64,000 nucleotides of DNA. It comes from Punica granatum (Eukaryota > Streptophyta > Magnoliopsida > Myrtales > Lythraceae). Position numbers and translations under genes: made by a program. The notes under the pieces are model-generated. The model searched no databases. It saw only the letters and a list, made by a program, of their open reading frames with translations, and was not told the DNA's origin. Where the stretch lies: NCBI RefSeq assembly GCF_007655135.1, contig NC_045130.1, positions 38,250,605-38,314,604 on the forward strand. The letters run 5' to 3'. Within the stretch, counting starts at the first letter, position 1. The number at the start of each line of letters is the position of its first letter. Shown here in pieces: positions 60,772 to 64,000 of the stretch.

Positions 60772-61682
60772 CTGTTGAAAAGAAGTTGTGTTGATCATTT
60801 TTATCGTCCATCTATCGAATATGTAAGAAAAGCTAAATAACTTTTCCTTTTAGTTTTTGTATCTTTCTATTCTAGTTTTCTTTATCATAATGGATAACCT
60901 AACAGAACTGATCGTGTTACGATTTCCGCTATGACTTCTATAATCCAAACTGGAAAAGAGAACATATGATAGATAAAGTTTCTATGGATTATGAAGAAAG
61001 CATATGGACATGCAAATGCATCCACTAGGCTGCACTAATCGGAAACAACTTTCATGGCATGTTCCTCTTTTCAGACAAGATAATGCGATAACGACCACTC
61101 CTCGAAAGCTACTTATTAGGACAATAAGGTCGAATTTCCAATTGAGGTTTTAGAGATGATGGAAAAACGAGATATTTGAGAAAACAAGTGGTTTCATGCA
61201 AATGATAATAAGAAAGTAGTTTTTCTTCACAGTTTGTGGCGATGCAAAAGTCAATTAAATTAAAGCATATTGTTGAAAAATGAAATTGTGTTGATCATTT
61301 TTATCATCCATCTATCGAATACGTAAGAAAAGCTAAACAAATTTTCCTTTTAGTTTCTGTCTCTTTTTTCTTTACTTTTCTTTATCATAATCAATAACCT
61401 AACAGAACTGATCGTGTTACTATTTTCGCTATGACTTCAATAATTCAAAATGGAAAAGAGAACATATGATAGATAAAGTTTCTATGGCTTATGAAGAAAG
61501 CGTATGGACATGCAAATGCATCCACTAGGCTACACTCATCGAAAACAACTTTCATGGTATGTTCCTCTTTTCAGCCACGATAATACGATAACGATCACTT
61601 CTCGAAAGCTACTTATTAGGACAATAATGTCAAATTTACAATTGAGGTTTCAGAGATGATGGAAAAACAACATATTTGAGAA
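60772..61682 (+). repeat. Two-copy direct repeat with ~500-bp period
   Basis: Copy A (about 60,772-61,181) and copy B (61,271-61,682) align along their length; ttgatcatttttat is at 60,791 and 61,291. Shared blocks include aacctaacagaactgatcg, acatatgatagataaag and ggacatgcaaatgcatcca. Divergence is of the order of ten per cent by eye. Stops are frequent in all frames, so it is not a coding repeat. The intervening 61,188-61,272 has an inverted partner just downstream. Confidence 0.9.
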
Positions 61683-61792
61683 GGCTACACATAATAGTTA
61701 GGGAACAATATGCTTGAATTTAATTGACTTTCGCATCGCCGCTAACAAATTGCGAACAAAAAGTACTTTCTTATTATCATTTGCATGAAACC
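61188..61792. repeat. Inverted repeat flanking copy B of the direct repeat
   Basis: 61188-61272 (gtggtttcatgcaaatgat ... agcatattg) recurs in reverse complement at 61707-61792 (caatatgcttgaatt ... ttgcatgaaaccac). The two arms are about 85 bp and enclose copy B of the 500-bp direct repeat, so copy B sits in a stem-loop-like setting. No transposase is visible. Confidence 0.85.
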
Positions 61793-64000
61793 ACTAGCTA
61801 GAACCTAACGTGGAAAAACGATTCTCTTCTTGGGGAAGATCTCACGAGAACCATGCACTGACCTTTCCATAAATTGATATATAAGTCTCCAACCAATACA
61901 ACTTAAGAATGCTTTTCTGATTGAAAATGACTATATGTTATACTATCATAGTCAGATCCATCTAATAATAAAGATTTTTTTTTGGGTTTCAGATTAGTTC
62001 CATATACCTAAAAAAAAATAAAGGAAATCTAAATAAAAGGATACAAATAGTCACACTGTTAAGAATTAAATTTGAAAATTTTTGGTTAGTAAGTAATGAT
62101 ATATACAACTGCATTATACATTTCTCATCAAATAAAGATTTAAATGAATTTCTACGTAAAAAAGATTAGTTTCCTAAATCACCCAAAAATATGATCCCAA
62201 TTAGGCAAGTTGCTTATCATAAAATAAGGGTCATTCAAAAACTGCATACGTGATATCGAAGAGAGTGTTGAGCACAATATCGAAAAAAAAGAGGGCGTTG
62301 AGCACACTATCGAATAAAAGAAGGTGTTGAGCCGTGTCGCATGCCATCGTTTGGTAATCAAGAGGTTCCAGTTTTGATACCTGGTCGGACTACTTGAATG
62401 GTTGAACCCCTTTGTTGATTGTTATTATTTACATTTCATTATTATACTCAAGGATTTCCTTTGTAACTGGAAAACAAAAATAAATAAATACGTGATATAG
62501 TTGATAACTGCATTTTTAATGAATGAATTTTATCTAGTGTAAGGGTACATAACCCATTAAAATATTTATTGGTGGTAAGCTCGCTCCCAAGCTAAGCTAA
62601 ATACGTCTTGGAATTTAAAAAGAATTAATTTAGAAAAAAAAGGTAAAAAAGAGAAACTTTAACTTATACATGGAAATGGAACAAACACTAACTACGACAT
62701 TGCAAACACAAACTGTTGGCCGCGTAATTAATTAGAAGTATATAATCTCCGCCGGCAGCAGAAACTTCACATAATCAAGTGGCCGCGTCCACTCTCATTC
62801 CGTCGCTCATTCCGTCAGGTTGCACGCTCGGCTTGGTCAAGCCGCTTCTCTGACGGCAATACACCCCCAGAAGTCGGCCCACAGCTTCGTTAAATTTTTC
62901 AATATTCAACTTATTTTCTTTATCTGTTATGGTAATATTTGCTGTAATTATTAAAAAAAGGGGTAAATTTTGATACCATTTCACTAGCTAATTTCCCAAG
63001 TTACCATACATTATTACATTTTATTTTTGGGTGTACATTATTACATGATTCTGATTAGTTTGTCATATTAATATTAATTCCATTGATCCTACCGAAAAAA
63101 TAATAATATTCCATTGAACAAGAAAGGATAGTTCCCTATAAAACCTCGATTATATATTGGATTAATCACTCCACCACCATCACCTGTATAACATTTTTTT
63201 AGTCATTTTTCTTTTCTTGCTGTATACGACTAGCAATTTTTTAATGTTCATTTTAGAGGTTTTCAGAGCACTTGAAAAACACAATTTCATGTGTATGGTT
63301 TTTCTTTCTTCTTCTTCTTTTTTTTTTTTGGCTGAGATTTTCATGTGTATGTTTGATTGCTTACATAAGGTGATAGAATTTTCTCGTACCTTTCGTAACG
63401 GGGAGAGATCACTAGACAAATAAACGAAAGGATTGTATCTTGATTTAGATAAATATTCCGAGGTTTTCAAATATTAGGAGGCCGTCAAAAGTCATTTGTT
63501 GCCCAATATTTCAATCTTTTTCTTAATTATCTTTTCTTGATGAAGTCAACCTTTATCTTGCTGTTTCTTTCGATGAGAAAAGTTGGCGGGGGGAGCGGTG
63601 GTGGGGAGAACAACTGCACCCGTTGGGCGGTCATTTACACCTGTAATTTGCATTCATTATTTTTTAACTTAAAATCTCAATGAGAGTTATCGCAACAATA
63701 ATTATATATGAATCTTTCATACTAAAAATATCTTGTGAAGAAAAAATTGGATCTCAAAAATACGGAACAACAAATCAAGCTGGTTGGTTCAAATAATGGT
63801 TCGACATTTGTTCTTATTATTCGAGTCTTGTGAACGAGAAAAATCCACGCATGAATAATTTCACATTTTAGTGGGCTGAATCGACTCGAACTATATTAGT
63901 TGAAATTCATTGAATTTCCGAATAGCAGGAGTACATCAAAAAATTCAGCAATAAGAAACTCGGGATCTCTTCGGTACTTTTACTACAAAATTAATAAATA
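61793..64000. other. Distal AT-rich non-coding region
   Basis: No gene is supported. The tract is AT-rich with short open frames only. A 62,330-62,390 segment (ggtaatcaagaggttcc ... gatacctggtcgg) and one near 63,780-63,900 have wording reminiscent of tRNA-derived repeats, without clear ends. Confidence 0.5.

Noticed and set aside
62330..62400. tRNA-like or SINE-like wording
   Set aside because: No cloverleaf could be folded and no paired A and B boxes at proper spacing were seen; similar phrases near 23.98, 30.88, 42.75 and 63.8 kb were equally incomplete.

Overview
This is nuclear DNA from a flowering plant, almost certainly a eudicot. The evidence is multi-exon genes with short GT-AG introns, plant-only gene families (WSD-type acyltransferase, CCT-motif protein, ATX-class histone methyltransferase, fibrillin/plastid-lipid-associated protein), (CT)n tracts in leaders, telo-box/TATA promoters and AT-rich intergenic DNA with Helitron-, MULE- and MITE-like repeats. 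The sequence alone does not fix the species.

Layout. About 0.65-46.2 kb holds eight gene loci. In order they are: a frameshifted WSD1-like wax ester synthase/DGAT (+, pseudogene); BOBBER1-type NudC co-chaperone (+); a CCT-motif (CMF) transcriptional regulator (+); an ATX3/4/5-class histone methyltransferase with PWWP, PHD, extended PHD, SET and post-SET parts (+); a HIZ2/ZC3H13-like, RD/RE-repeat-rich protein of the m6A-writer neighbourhood (-); plastid-lipid-associated protein 14, a pseudokinase-fibrillin fusion (+); splicing factor SF3a60/SF3A3 (-); and a Got1/SFT2-type Golgi membrane protein (+). About 46.2-64 kb is a gene-poor, very AT-rich tract with repeats and no gene that I can support, apart from one unexplained open frame at 47.2-47.5 kb.

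From memory of the Arabidopsis locus numbering, the first six loci correspond in the same order to AT5G53390, 53400, 53420, 53430, 53440 and 53450. The window is therefore a conserved microsyntenic block that breaks between the plastid-lipid-associated gene and SF3A3. The genes do not form a pathway. Several are housekeeping regulators of chromatin, RNA processing and protein folding, and two pairs (HIZ2-like/PAP14 and SF3A3/SFT2) are divergent and probably share intergenic promoter DNA.

The most notable non-genic object is a 931-bp, near-perfectly palindromic foldback element at 9,888-10,818, flanked by identical 9-bp target-site duplications as expected of a non-autonomous Mutator-like element. 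Other points worth checking are two compensating frameshifts in the WSD locus, a GC-AG intron in the ATX gene, a stronger frame-breaking alternative donor in SF3A3, and loss of catalytic residues in the PAP14 kinase domain.
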